Of a stretch of 64,000 bases of DNA, positions 1-9,928 are shown one piece after another. The translations under genes and the position numbers were made by a program. The notes below the pieces were generated by a model that made no database searches, was not told the DNA's origin, and saw only the letters and a list, made by a program, of their open reading frames with translations. Positions within the stretch are counted from its first letter, which is position 1, and each line of letters starts with the position of its first letter. The stretch comes from Treponema sp. (GTDB lineage Bacteria > Spirochaetota > Spirochaetia > Treponematales > Treponemataceae): NCBI GenBank assembly GCA_024400915.1, contig JAKSLX010000011.1:35550-99549 (forward strand), read 5' to 3'.

Positions 1-623
1 GAATTTCCTTTATTCCTTATGTTGAAGGAAGTCTACATAAAGGTGATAAGGAAGGATTTAAATATGTTTTTGTTCCTGAAAAAGAATTCAAAGCAAAACA
101 AAGATATGAAATTTCCATCAATAAAAATGTAAAAGACACAAACGAAAATGAATTATATGAAAAATTATATTCTGTTTTTATTCCATATAAAAATTATTTG
201 AAAATTCTAAATCTCAAGGTTAATTCAATTTCCATTCCGATTGACAAAAAAAATTCATGTACAACTTTTGTTCCAAATAAAACAGATACTATCATTAACG
301 GAGAAACTAAAACTGAATATTCCTGTTACATTACAATTTCCTTCAGTTCAGGATTTACAAAAGAGGAATTAAAAAGTGTTACTGATAAAATCACTCTGAA
401 CCTTCTGTTCCCACTTACAGAAAACTATCCAGTAGTAAAAAATATTTTCTGGTCTTCCGAAAGCATCGTAACAATTGAGTATGGAAACCTAAATCTTGGG
501 ACAGCAGATAAAAACATTTTTTACCAGCTGAAAGTCAATGGAACAGAGTCCGGAATAAAAAATCAAATCAATGAATATATGGAGGAATCAGAATGTTTCA
601 TTTTAGAAAGCTGTGGGTTATAA
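1..623 (+). CDS. Ig-like (SbsA/Big_5-type) surface protein, 5'-truncated
   Basis: The reading frame is open from the first bases of the window (codons in phase with position 3) and runs without a stop to the TAA-type end near 623, so this is the C-terminal part of a gene that starts upstream; the first internal TTG at 198 is not a believable start. The visible part has about 207 residues and is rich in Lys, Glu, Asn and beta-prone residues. It alternates short strands in the style of bacterial Ig-like SbsA/Big_5 modules (for example a KAKQRYEISINKNVKD segment), like the next gene. Its last 31 bases overlap the start of the next lipoprotein gene, so the two are probably co-transcribed and translationally coupled. 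It is probably exported, but the N-terminus that would show this is outside the window. Exact function is unknown. Confidence 0.75.
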   Translation, partial: ISFIPYVEGSLHKGDKEGFKYVFVPEKEFKAKQRYEISINKNVKDTNENELYEKLYSVFIPYKNYLKILNLKVNSISIPIDKKNSCTTFVPNKTDTIINGETKTEYSCYITISFSSGFTKEELKSVTDKITLNLLFPLTENYPVVKNIFWSSESIVTIEYGNLNLGTADKNIFYQLKVNGTESGIKNQINEYMEESECFILESCGL

Positions 624-2083
624 TTTTTTCTCTGCCAGTCTATCTGATTATGATTTCTTGCAGTCAGTTTCTTTTACCGTATTTTGAAGTTATTGATTTC
701 AGTTATGATAATGAAAAGTTGAGGATTGAATTTTCCTCTGAAGTAGAAAAAGAAAAAGTAAGACAGGCGTTTTCCCTCACAGAAGATGGCAATAAAATTG
801 AAGGACTTTATAAAACTATTGGAAAATCTTTTTATTTCTATCCAGAAAAAGGAATTAGGAAAAATAAAGACTATGAACTTTCTATTTCTACAGCTGCTGA
901 AGACTATAAGGGAAAATCCCTAAAAGAAAAATATTATGTAAGTTTCAGTACAAAAACAGACTCCACAAAACCAAAAGTCATCAAGGTAGAACCTGTTTTT
1001 AATCAAAAGGATAAGGGAAAAGTCAGTTTCATTGATATTAGTTTTTCAAAAGCGATTAAAAATGAAAGTTTTATAGATGCCTTTTCAATAGAACCGGAAG
1101 TTTCATACACTGTAATTTTTCCTGAAGAATGCATGGTAAAAATTTTGCCATCTGAAAGATTTAAGAAAAATACTCTGTATACTATTAAAATTCAAAATGA
1201 ACTGCAGGACCATTTTGAAAATCATCTTGAAGAAAATTATGTCTATAGATTCATTACGGAAGAAGATAAAAAATGCCCTGATTTTGAATTGACTTACTTT
1301 GATGAATATGACGGCTCAAATATCAAACTTGATACGTCAATTGAAAATCATGATATTCCTGTTGATGCTGTAGTTTCAATTCTTTTTACGGAAGAAATTG
1401 ATGTTGATACCGTATCCTCAAAAATACAAGTAACTCCAAGTTCACAAAAATATTCCATTCAAATTGATAGAAGCAACAGAAATAAAGTTGAAGTTAAGTT
1501 TAATGGAGAATATGAAAAAAAATGTATGCTGAAAATTCTAAAGGGTATTGAAGATTTGGCAGGAAATAAAACGATTGAAGACAGACAGTATTCTTTATGT
1601 TTTGATAACGAATACAATCGTTCAGTTACTTTTATTAGTAGTTTTATACAAATTGATGATAAAAAAAATTATAAAGAATTAAGTTATGAAACCCAATATA
1701 CTAATCTGAATCTTGATCCTCTTTATTTTTGTAATGACAGAATTACAAAGCCAGCAGAATTATTTCTCATATTTAATATTTCAAAAAAAGCTGATTCGAT
1801 AGATTTTTTTAGTATTCTTGATGCACTGTCATTTAAGACAACAAATTCCTGCTGTACCATAATAATAAAAAAAGCAAGCCTGCTTTCTAAAGACGATTTC
1901 AATAAATCCTCTTTAAATTCAGAAAACTTTGGACTTGATGTAAATAATATCGCTTTGAAATTCAATCTGGAAATTACCAATACCAATAGAGACGGTACAG
2001 TCGAAATGAATATTTCAGATGGAGTTAAAGATTCTTTGGGCAATTATATCGATAAAAAATATTCCTTTACATTCAATAAATAG
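593..2083 (+). CDS. Lipoprotein with tandem SbsA-type Ig-like domains
   Basis: A 496-residue protein starting at ATG 593, preceded by GGAGG at good spacing. The N-terminus is a basic, hydrophobic signal peptide ending in a lipobox (LIMISC, Cys about residue 23), so it should be lipidated and anchored in the envelope. The mature part carries two or three repeats with the SbsA-like Ig pattern: a strand such as LRIEFSSEVEKEKV, then an EDGNKIEG-type turn, then KNKDYELSIS. It ends 8 bases before the first RND permease gene, so it is probably made with the transporter pair. It could be an envelope partner of that transporter or an unrelated surface protein; the sequence does not decide. No adaptor (HlyD-like) domain is visible. 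Confidence 0.8.
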   Translation: MFHFRKLWVIIFSLPVYLIMISCSQFLLPYFEVIDFSYDNEKLRIEFSSEVEKEKVRQAFSLTEDGNKIEGLYKTIGKSFYFYPEKGIRKNKDYELSISTAAEDYKGKSLKEKYYVSFSTKTDSTKPKVIKVEPVFNQKDKGKVSFIDISFSKAIKNESFIDAFSIEPEVSYTVIFPEECMVKILPSERFKKNTLYTIKIQNELQDHFENHLEENYVYRFITEEDKKCPDFELTYFDEYDGSNIKLDTSIENHDIPVDAVVSILFTEEIDVDTVSSKIQVTPSSQKYSIQIDRSNRNKVEVKFNGEYEKKCMLKILKGIEDLAGNKTIEDRQYSLCFDNEYNRSVTFISSFIQIDDKKNYKELSYETQYTNLNLDPLYFCNDRITKPAELFLIFNISKKADSIDFFSILDALSFKTTNSCCTIIIKKASLLSKDDFNKSSLNSENFGLDVNNIALKFNLEITNTNRDGTVEMNISDGVKDSLGNYIDKKYSFTFNK

Positions 2084-2091
2084 AGGTTACC

Positions 2092-4965
2092 TTGATAAGA
2101 TTTTCATTCCGTCATCCGGTTTCCTGCCTTATGATTTATGCAGGACTTTTAATATGCTCTTTATTTATTTTGCAAAATGTTTCAGTTGGTTATTTGCCAA
2201 CTTTAGATTCAAGAAAGATTTTGATTAAAACTGAATTTAAAGGTGCAGAAGCTGAACTAATTAGGGAAAGTGTAACCTGTCCTTTGGAAAAAGCCTGTCT
2301 GTTACTTGAAAATCATAGAAACATTACGTCTATTTCCCGTGATGAACTTTCCTTAATTCAGATAGAATTTCACAATGGTACTGATATGGATGTTGCATTG
2401 TTAAAAGCAAAAGAAACTATTGATTCTGCCTTTGAAAACCTTCCTTATGGTTGCAAAAAAAGTACGGTAAAGTTTATTGAAACAAACTGTGAATCCATGA
2501 ATTTTTCTGTTACCTCAGAATCTCTTGATAACACCCAATTGAGATTTTATGCAGAAAACTCCCTGGCACCAAAACTTCAGAGGATAAAGGGGATTTCAGA
2601 TATTTCTATATATGGAGGTGATAAATCTGAAATTCAAATAATTCTGGATAAGGATAAACTCTTCTCTAAAAAAATTACTATTACAGATGTAGCTACGGCT
2701 TGTAATCTTTCAAACGGGGAATTTTCTGTAGGAAATTTTATTGAAGGTGAAAACATTCATCAGATAAAAATAGAAGGCAATTTAAAAGATGAAAGTGATT
2801 TTGAAAATATAATCATCAGTCATAGTCCAGTTTCGGGAGACATTAGGGTAAAAGATGTCGGTAAGGTAGAAATAAAGAATCAGGAAAAAATAAGTTTTGC
2901 AGAACTCAACGGAAAGGAATGCATTCTATTCTCGGTGAAATATAATAAATCGGAAAGTCCCATAAAAGTTTCAAATCGTCTGAAAAAACAGTTAAAAGAA
3001 TTCTCTATTCAAAATAATGACGAAATGGAAATAACCATTTTGGAGGATAGTGCAAAAAATCTAGAAAATGAATTGGAGCGTTTTATTGTACAGGGTTCTT
3101 TAGGATTCTTGATTACAGCAATTTGTCTTGCAGTTTTTTATAAATCAATTGTTCTTTCAATTGTGGTTTCCATAACAATTCCTTTATGTTTGATTTATTC
3201 TATGGCTTTGCTTACCATGACAGGAAATTCTTTAAATTCAATTTCCATTTCAGGTTTGACTTTAGGTATCGGAATGGCAGTGGATTGTAGCGCAGTTGCA
3301 GCGGAGAGTATTCTGTCTTCAAAAAATATTTTTAAGGGAACAAGGAAAATTCTTATTTCAAATCTTGGTTCAACTGCTACAACAATAATTGCTTTCATAC
3401 CTGTGTTTTTAATTTATGGTCCAATAAAAGAAATGTTTTCCTGTCTATCACTTGCAGTTATTGGATGCGTTGGATTTTCTTTTCTGGTTTCCTGTTCTCT
3501 TACAGTTTCTTTGCTGACTTTAATCAAAAATAAAAATGATGCTTTCATTGAATTACTAAAATTCGAAAGCTTAAAAAGCTCCTATAAAAAGACCCTTTTA
3601 AAATTTTTTCATAGACCTCAATTGATTATAGTTGCAACTGTAATATTTCTTCTTTCAGGAATAGTTCTACTTAGCGTGATGAAAATCGATTTTACAAGCA
3701 AAAATGATACTGAAAAAGTATCAATAACTGTGAAATTTCCAGCCAATGTAACTTTAGCTTACATTCAGGATACAGAAAAATATTACTATAAAAAACTGAA
3801 GGAAATTCCAGGCTTAAAAAAAATTACAATCTATGGGGGAGATGATTATGATATTCATGAACTTTCATCCACATCTTTATGGTCCAATAAAATTGTTTTT
3901 GATCTTTACATTGGAAAAACTCAAATAGAGCCTTTAAAAAGAATTCTTGAACCTTTATTTGTTGGGGTGGAAATTGACATTGATTATGAGAGTTTTTCTT
4001 TTTCGAAAAATTTAGTGAATTCAATGGGAAAGTATTTTTTAGAGTCTGATAGTCTGGATCAATTGAATAAAAATATCGAATCGCTACAGTCATCTGGAAT
4101 ATTTAAATTTTCCCCTGATGAAAATTATTATGAATGGGATTTCGTTCCTTCAATTGAATTACTTTCAGAGTATTCAATTGGAAGTGATTATGTGGTTTCT
4201 GAAATGTCACATTTTATAAATGGTATTGAACTTGAAGAATTTGAGGGGAAATCAAGGAAATACCCAATAAAGGTACTTCTTAAAAAAGAAAATGAAAATA
4301 TTCATCATCTATTAAAACACCTTACAATTAATGTCCAAGGAATCCAAATGCCCATATCATTTCTTGGAGAACTTAAGGAAACTAAAAAGGAAAAGATTTT
4401 TCTAAGGGAAAATTTATTGGATGCAAAAATTATTTCCAATGATTTTATAAGGGATGAAAAAAATCCTGATTATAAGATCTGGGATGCCAATGCAGAGGTT
4501 TTAAATGCAATTAAAAAAGAATTCATTCTTTTAATAATATTTGTATGTCTTTTAATCTATATTTTACTCGGCATTATTTTTCAATCTTTTGAAAAACCTT
4601 TTATTGTTTGCTTTGCCATGATTTTTTCAATTCCTGGAGCTTTGTTTGCATTGTTTATAGCAGGGAAAACACTGGATTTAAATGCACTCATTTCTTTTGT
4701 GATTTTACTCGGTCTATCAGCCAATAATTCAATTCTACTGATGGAGTCTGTTTCGCAGTCTTCAACTTTAAATGTTGGTGAGCTCATTGAAAAATGTTGT
4801 TCCAAGCTAAATGCACTTCTCATAACCAATGGAACGACTGTTTTATCTCTTATTCCTTTTGTTTTTACGTCATCAATTTCAATTTCCATTATCGGAGGCC
4901 TCTGTTTTTCCTTACCTTTAACCGCTATTTCAATTCCCGTTTTTGTAAGATGGAGGATCAAGTGA
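2092..4965 (+). CDS. RND-superfamily permease, first of a tandem pair, degenerate proton relay
   Basis: A 957-residue inner-membrane protein with RND (AcrB/HAE-1-like) architecture: a first membrane helix, a periplasmic porter domain (an 'LIRESVTCPLEKACLLLEN' stretch matches the usual E-x-V-T-x-P-L-E motif), a helix bundle at about residues 330-500, a second periplasmic half and a final bundle. The start is TTG at 2092 with an AGAGGT-like site upstream. AcrB carries two adjacent Asp in TM4; here the equivalent is GMAVDCSAVAAESI, keeping the first Asp but with Cys in place of the second. The TM10 position of AcrB Lys940 reads GLSANNSILL (Asn), a change also common in SwrC-like pumps. No adaptor or TolC gene is visible. 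The stop overlaps the next gene by 4 bases. Substrate is unknown. Confidence 0.85.
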   Translation: MIRFSFRHPVSCLMIYAGLLICSLFILQNVSVGYLPTLDSRKILIKTEFKGAEAELIRESVTCPLEKACLLLENHRNITSISRDELSLIQIEFHNGTDMDVALLKAKETIDSAFENLPYGCKKSTVKFIETNCESMNFSVTSESLDNTQLRFYAENSLAPKLQRIKGISDISIYGGDKSEIQIILDKDKLFSKKITITDVATACNLSNGEFSVGNFIEGENIHQIKIEGNLKDESDFENIIISHSPVSGDIRVKDVGKVEIKNQEKISFAELNGKECILFSVKYNKSESPIKVSNRLKKQLKEFSIQNNDEMEITILEDSAKNLENELERFIVQGSLGFLITAICLAVFYKSIVLSIVVSITIPLCLIYSMALLTMTGNSLNSISISGLTLGIGMAVDCSAVAAESILSSKNIFKGTRKILISNLGSTATTIIAFIPVFLIYGPIKEMFSCLSLAVIGCVGFSFLVSCSLTVSLLTLIKNKNDAFIELLKFESLKSSYKKTLLKFFHRPQLIIVATVIFLLSGIVLLSVMKIDFTSKNDTEKVSITVKFPANVTLAYIQDTEKYYYKKLKEIPGLKKITIYGGDDYDIHELSSTSLWSNKIVFDLYIGKTQIEPLKRILEPLFVGVEIDIDYESFSFSKNLVNSMGKYFLESDSLDQLNKNIESLQSSGIFKFSPDENYYEWDFVPSIELLSEYSIGSDYVVSEMSHFINGIELEEFEGKSRKYPIKVLLKKENENIHHLLKHLTINVQGIQMPISFLGELKETKKEKIFLRENLLDAKIISNDFIRDEKNPDYKIWDANAEVLNAIKKEFILLIIFVCLLIYILLGIIFQSFEKPFIVCFAMIFSIPGALFALFIAGKTLDLNALISFVILLGLSANNSILLMESVSQSSTLNVGELIEKCCSKLNALLITNGTTVLSLIPFVFTSSISISIIGGLCFSLPLTAISIPVFVRWRIK

Positions 4966-7829
4966 ATTTAGAAAATTGGTATAAAAACAGGAAAAGTGCA
5001 TTATATATATTTCTTGTCATAACTATCATCCTCATGTATTCAGGAAGGAATATTAGATTTGGAAATTATACAAACGAAAATGGAATTTCCTGCTGCATTG
5101 AATTTTCCTGTTCAAATTCAAATTGTTCAAATATGGAAAAAGAAGTTACCATTCCTCTTGAAAGTAAAATCAATGAAATTCCTTATTTGAGTGAAATCAG
5201 ATCAGTTATAGAAGAAAATAAATCTTCAACCTATCTTTACTTTGACGAGAAGGCTGACAGAAAAAAAACATATTTTGAAATTTCAAAAATCACTGATGAA
5301 GTTTATGGTGCAATTTCTTATCCACTTAGAAAACCAAGAATTTATTTTGATAATAATGAAAATTTTTCGGATTTTGTTTTTGCTATTTTCGAAAACAATG
5401 ATGAAGACGCCTGTAGTATTCAAAGAGAACTTTTTGAAACAATAGAAAGCCTAGATGAAGTTTCACGGGTGGAAATCTATGGAAAAACAGATCAGGAAGT
5501 AAAAATCAACTTGAACGAAGACCTTGATATGAACAATAAAATCAGTCCTCAGGATATTTCTCTCATAATTCAAAAAAATAATCCATTTAATTCAAGTTTA
5601 CTTTGCAAATCAAACATTACAAAAGAAAGGATAAACATAATTTCTCAGGTGAAAAGTTTTGAACAGTGGAAAGAGTTATCCATTAAGAAAAACAAACAGC
5701 CTGTAAAACTTTCAAGTCTTTGTAATATTTCCTATGCAGCCAAAGCCCCTGGTGAAATAGTAAAGCTTAATGGAAAGAATTGTATTGAGATAGAAGTTAA
5801 AGCTAAAAATAATTCCGATTGCATAGGGCTTTCAAAAAAATGCAGGCAATTACTTAAAAACCGTCTTTCTGAAAATGAATATGCTATTTTACAGGACACA
5901 GGAAAAGACCAACAAGATAAAATAAAAAGAGTATTGTTTGCCTTGCTGCAGGGAATTATCCTGATTTCTATTATTATTCCTTTCCTTTTTAAGGATATAA
6001 GAATCGTTGCAGCTTTGATTATATTTATGATCGTTTCATTATTTTTGTCTTTTTTATTTCTTGGAGCTTTAAGCATTTCCATAAATCAGCAAGTAATATG
6101 TGGAATCTGCATTTCCCTTGGGTTAATCATTGATCCAGCAATCATAATTGCTGAACAAAAACTTAAATCTTCTACAACGGAAATTTTCATAAAGAAAATA
6201 AAATCTGTTTTGCCATCCTTAATAACAAGTGCCGGAACAAACCTCATTGTTTTCATTCCTTTCTTTTTTGTTGAAAAATTGATTCCGGGAATTTCTGAGG
6301 TGGTAAAGTCAATAATACTGATGACTTTTGTTTCATTTTTTATTGCAATTGTTTTTTTCCCTATATTTCTAATGGATGGAAAATTCATCATCCATAAAAA
6401 TGATAGGTTTGAAAAATCTGTTTCGCAATTAAAACTGAAGAAGAAAAAATGTCTTTGCATATATGTTCTGATGATTTGTTTCAGTTCAACAGCATTTTTG
6501 ATACTTAATAAGGATTCTGGTTTTGCATATGCCTCAAATTTAATTTCAGTAGACATTGAATTCAATCCAGAAAAGAGAAAAGAAATTATAGATGAATCAA
6601 TATCATCCCTTGTAAGTTTTTTAATGGAGAAAAAATATACGGAAAACGTAATTTCTATCTGCAATAAAGGAAATTGCCAGCTGAAAATAAAATTTAACCA
6701 GAAAAATATAAATAAAGGTGAACTAATAAAACTTGTTCCCGAAATCAAAAATAGGGTAAAAGAAGGAAGTATATTCATCAATGACGGAATCTATAAAAAA
6801 AATCCTGGATTCTCCATTGAAATTGCCGTTGAAGGTGAAAACTCAATGGAATGCAGGAACCTTGCAAATGAACTTGCCGAAAAACTATACGAATCAAAAA
6901 AAGTAACTTCAGTGGTTTTGAATTTTAAAGAGCTTGAAAAAATCTGTAGTTTTAATCCGGAAAGAAATATAATCGATTTCCTTGGATCATCTCCAGTTGA
7001 AATTGGTCAAAACATTTACTGGCAAATCTGTAATCCTGTCATTGACAAATATTGGGAAAACAATAGGGAATACGATGTCAGAATATCAAATCAAAAAAAT
7101 GAGGCCATAACGTTTGAAGACTTTCTGGAAAAAAGAATTTTAATAGGTGATGACATATTTAAAATCAGGGAATTGGGGTCAGTGAGTTTTATGGAAGACC
7201 TAGGAAAACTTTACCGAAAAAACAACCAGTCCTGTGCTTTCCTTACGGTATATTTTGAAAAAAGCAATACCAAAGAAGCTGTTAAAATAATCAGGGATAG
7301 TTTTGCAAAACTAAAAAAAACTGACAGTTATACTTATTCCATCGATAGAAAAACAATGGAGCGGGAAGAAATTTTCAAGACAATTTTTCTTTCATTTGTT
7401 TTTGCTGTTATTCTGCTTTTTATTTTTATCTGTGGAATCAATGAAAAGCCTTATGCTTCTGTAGCCATACTTTCTATTGTTCCTGCAACTTTTGCAATTC
7501 CATTTGCAGTAAAACTTATTCTTAATTCCTGTCTTGGCGCAGGAGATTTTTTAGGGATGTCTTTGGCTGCTGGAATTGTCGTGAACAATGCAATAATAAT
7601 TCAAGGGCAGGGGCTGAAAAACAATAGCAGGGGGATTTTAGTAACAAATCTAACCACAATATTGGGGTCAATTCCCATATTGATCTGCGAAGAAAGTGGA
7701 TTGTCGAAGGATTTGTCCTTTTACCTGCTGTTTTCCTCCATAGGAGCATTGCTGCTTGCCTTTATTATTTTCCCACAGATTATATCTTTCCGTACTTCTG
7801 TTCGTAAAGATTTTTTGCAAGGTTCATGA
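4962..7829 (+). CDS. RND-superfamily permease, second of a tandem pair, degenerate proton relay
   Basis: About 955 residues. The frame is open further upstream, but GTG 4962 is the best start: GGAGG lies 5 nt before it and it overlaps the preceding stop as GTGA. An in-frame ATG at 4950 would contain that ribosome site. The protein has the duplicated RND layout with membrane bundles at about residues 315-490 and 790-950. The TM4 motif reads GLIIDPAIIIAE, so the second Asp of the AcrB pair is Pro here. The TM10 motif reads GIVVNNAIII. The two adjacent genes could form a mixed trimer, as MdtB/MdtC do. The 3' end overlaps the convergent CCA enzyme gene by 50 bases, so the two transcripts are partly antisense to each other. 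Confidence 0.83.
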   Translation: MNLENWYKNRKSALYIFLVITIILMYSGRNIRFGNYTNENGISCCIEFSCSNSNCSNMEKEVTIPLESKINEIPYLSEIRSVIEENKSSTYLYFDEKADRKKTYFEISKITDEVYGAISYPLRKPRIYFDNNENFSDFVFAIFENNDEDACSIQRELFETIESLDEVSRVEIYGKTDQEVKINLNEDLDMNNKISPQDISLIIQKNNPFNSSLLCKSNITKERINIISQVKSFEQWKELSIKKNKQPVKLSSLCNISYAAKAPGEIVKLNGKNCIEIEVKAKNNSDCIGLSKKCRQLLKNRLSENEYAILQDTGKDQQDKIKRVLFALLQGIILISIIIPFLFKDIRIVAALIIFMIVSLFLSFLFLGALSISINQQVICGICISLGLIIDPAIIIAEQKLKSSTTEIFIKKIKSVLPSLITSAGTNLIVFIPFFFVEKLIPGISEVVKSIILMTFVSFFIAIVFFPIFLMDGKFIIHKNDRFEKSVSQLKLKKKKCLCIYVLMICFSSTAFLILNKDSGFAYASNLISVDIEFNPEKRKEIIDESISSLVSFLMEKKYTENVISICNKGNCQLKIKFNQKNINKGELIKLVPEIKNRVKEGSIFINDGIYKKNPGFSIEIAVEGENSMECRNLANELAEKLYESKKVTSVVLNFKELEKICSFNPERNIIDFLGSSPVEIGQNIYWQICNPVIDKYWENNREYDVRISNQKNEAITFEDFLEKRILIGDDIFKIRELGSVSFMEDLGKLYRKNNQSCAFLTVYFEKSNTKEAVKIIRDSFAKLKKTDSYTYSIDRKTMEREEIFKTIFLSFVFAVILLFIFICGINEKPYASVAILSIVPATFAIPFAVKLILNSCLGAGDFLGMSLAAGIVVNNAIIIQGQGLKNNSRGILVTNLTTILGSIPILICEESGLSKDLSFYLLFSSIGALLLAFIIFPQIISFRTSVRKDFLQGS

Positions 7830-9186
7830 GTTTTTCATGATCATTCATTTCGGGAGAGTCGGTTACAGTTTCAAAGAGTTCCGAAAGTATTTTACCAATG
7901 TGAGGTCCCTTTGGAATTCCTGCTCCCATAAGATCATTTCCGTTAACCTTCAAGTCCTTAAGGCTTAGGGCAGAATTTTCCTGAACCAGTTTTGCAATGC
8001 GATCCTTTAATTCCAGAAGATTATTCCAGCTTGGACTGCCGGGTACAGCAGCAACATTATGCATTCCGTGAATGTCGGCCAAACGAAGATAAACAAGGTC
8101 ATCAAGATTTTCAAGTCCAATTCTTATTATGAATCGCCTTACGGCACTGTTGGTCCAGCTTGATTCATAAAAGAACATGTGGTTCCTTACTAGATGGGTT
8201 ACCTTCTTTATGTCTTCGTTTGAGAACTTGAGGAATTTCATTGAGGCAAGGCATTTCTTTTCGGACATTAATTCATGACCATGGAAATGTATGATTTCGT
8301 TTCCTTCTATCATTTCAGTAGTCTTGGATTCAGGTTTCCCGATGTCATGATAAAAGGCTGCAAGTCTAACAATAAGATTATTCTTTGGAGCACCATCACA
8401 GGCATAGAAATTATGGTCTGCAACATCAAATTCATGAAAGCCCCTTTTGTCTCCCTGAATACATCCTCGACACACTTTGAATTCGGGAATGAAAATGTCC
8501 ATGAGACCATTATCCTCAAGGAGTCTTAAGCAAACGCTAGGTTTTTCGCTTTTCATTATTTTGCAGAATTCGTCGTGAAACCTTTCTACTGAAATGGATT
8601 TTATTTTATTGATTACCGATTCGTTGGAAATTGCCTTCAAAGTTTCTTCTTCAATAGTAAATCCCAACTGGCCTGCAAAGCGGATGGCACGAACAGGTCT
8701 CAGTCCGTCTTCTCCAAATCTTTCAAGTGGATTTCCTACAGTGCGTATGATTTTTCTTTTTATGTCTCCCATACCGTCAAAAGGATCTTTTATGGAACCG
8801 TCTGCAAGAGCGGCTGCAATTGCATTCATTGTAAAGTCGCGGCGGCTAAGATCTTCTTCAATTGTCCTTGCATATTCAACCTTGTCAGGATGTCTTCCAT
8901 CGCTGTAATCTGCTTCCGTTCTGAAAGTTGTGGTTTCAAGCTGCATCCCGTAAATGTGGATTGTAACGGTTCCATGCTGAATGCCTGTAGGGATTACTTT
9001 CTTGAAAATTGACATTACCTGTTCTGGAGTAGCATCAGTTGCAAGATCATAGTCGTGAACATCCTTTCCCATAATCATGTCACGGACAGCTCCGCCAACA
9101 AGATAAACAGAAAATCCATTCTTATAGAAAATGTCCCCAACTTTTTTAAGAGAATCCGGAATCTTTACACTTTTACCAAAAAACAT
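7780..9186 (-). CDS. cca: CCA-adding enzyme / tRNA nucleotidyltransferase with HD domain
   Basis: A 468-residue class II nucleotidyltransferase. The N-terminal palm has GGAVRD (31-36) followed by DYDLATDATP, whose Asp45 and Asp47 are the usual metal ligands, then the RRDFTMNA motif (115-122) and an ERFGEDGLRPVRAIRF region. An HD-type phosphohydrolase motif (FYHDIGKP, His280-Asp281) and a second conserved His region follow, as in CCA enzymes with a fused HD domain. It should build or repair the 3' CCA of tRNAs; the tRNA-Leu in this window does not encode CCA, which fits. The start ATG has no Shine-Dalgarno sequence. It is divergent from the thiamine pyrophosphokinase gene, 37 bases away. Confidence 0.9.
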   Translation of the reverse strand: MFFGKSVKIPDSLKKVGDIFYKNGFSVYLVGGAVRDMIMGKDVHDYDLATDATPEQVMSIFKKVIPTGIQHGTVTIHIYGMQLETTTFRTEADYSDGRHPDKVEYARTIEEDLSRRDFTMNAIAAALADGSIKDPFDGMGDIKRKIIRTVGNPLERFGEDGLRPVRAIRFAGQLGFTIEEETLKAISNESVINKIKSISVERFHDEFCKIMKSEKPSVCLRLLEDNGLMDIFIPEFKVCRGCIQGDKRGFHEFDVADHNFYACDGAPKNNLIVRLAAFYHDIGKPESKTTEMIEGNEIIHFHGHELMSEKKCLASMKFLKFSNEDIKKVTHLVRNHMFFYESSWTNSAVRRFIIRIGLENLDDLVYLRLADIHGMHNVAAVPGSPSWNNLLELKDRIAKLVQENSALSLKDLKVNGNDLMGAGIPKGPHIGKILSELFETVTDSPEMNDHEKLMNLAKNLYEQKYGKI

Positions 9187-9223
9187 GATATAGTTTTACC
9201 ATAAATTTAAGGAAAATACCATT

Positions 9224-9928
9224 ATGAACGTTTTGATATTTACAGGGGGACAGACCCCGGATATAGATGCCGTTTCTCCTTTTTTTAGAGAACTGATTCC
9301 TGACTATATTATTGCAGCAGATTCAGGTCTTGATGCCTATGAAAAATACAGGAAATCTGGGCTTGTTTCTAAAAATCCTGATTTTCTCATCGGAGATTTT
9401 GACAGTGTTTCAGACAGAAATATTCTGGACAAATATGATTGTGACAGAAAGATTTATTCACATGACAAGGACTATACTGATTCTGAACTTGCCTTAATGA
9501 AAGGAAGGGAAGTTGCAGGTTCTTATGGAACTGTTATTCTTTGCGGAGGAAACGGTGGAAGACCTGATCATTTCATGGCCTTGTATGATTCTTTTTCCCG
9601 TGAATACCATGCTGACATCTGGCTTTGTGGAGAACAGGTAATTTGGTTCTGTGGATGCGGAACTACAATGAAAATAGATAATGTCACTTTTGAAGACAGA
9701 ATTTCTGTTTCAAGAATTTCTTCAGAATATGAAAACACTATGCTTGATTGCAGGGGATTTGAATGGAATTCACTCTTTGAAAGGGGAATGCCGAGCCTAT
9801 CAAACCGCATATCAAAAGAATACTGTGATGCCCAAAAACCCATTGAACTTGAGGCAAAAAAAGGAAGTTTTCTTATCTATACGCCTTTTACTGCAAGAGT
9901 ATCATTGAATTCCGTGGGTGAGGATTGA
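9224..9928 (+). CDS. thiN: Thiamine pyrophosphokinase
   Basis: A 234-residue cytosolic enzyme of the thiamine pyrophosphokinase family, which transfers pyrophosphate from ATP to thiamine to give thiamine diphosphate. Diagnostic segments are IAADSGLDAYEKY (about 30-42), FLIGDFDSVSD (about 57-67), HDKDYTDSELAL (about 86-97) and CGGNGGRPDHF (about 107-117); the acidic residues in the second and third bind Mg-ATP. AAGGA precedes the ATG at reasonable spacing. No TPP riboswitch-like leader is visible in the short divergent gap upstream. Its last 27 bases overlap the end of a convergent small membrane protein gene. With no thiamine synthesis genes nearby it probably serves salvage. Confidence 0.88.
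   Translation: MNVLIFTGGQTPDIDAVSPFFRELIPDYIIAADSGLDAYEKYRKSGLVSKNPDFLIGDFDSVSDRNILDKYDCDRKIYSHDKDYTDSELALMKGREVAGSYGTVILCGGNGGRPDHFMALYDSFSREYHADIWLCGEQVIWFCGCGTTMKIDNVTFEDRISVSRISSEYENTMLDCRGFEWNSLFERGMPSLSNRISKEYCDAQKPIELEAKKGSFLIYTPFTARVSLNSVGED

Noticed and set aside
6086..6781. 231-residue open frame on the minus strand
   Set aside because: Lies fully inside the second RND permease gene, antisense, with no recognisable domain; it follows from codon bias of a hydrophobic gene.
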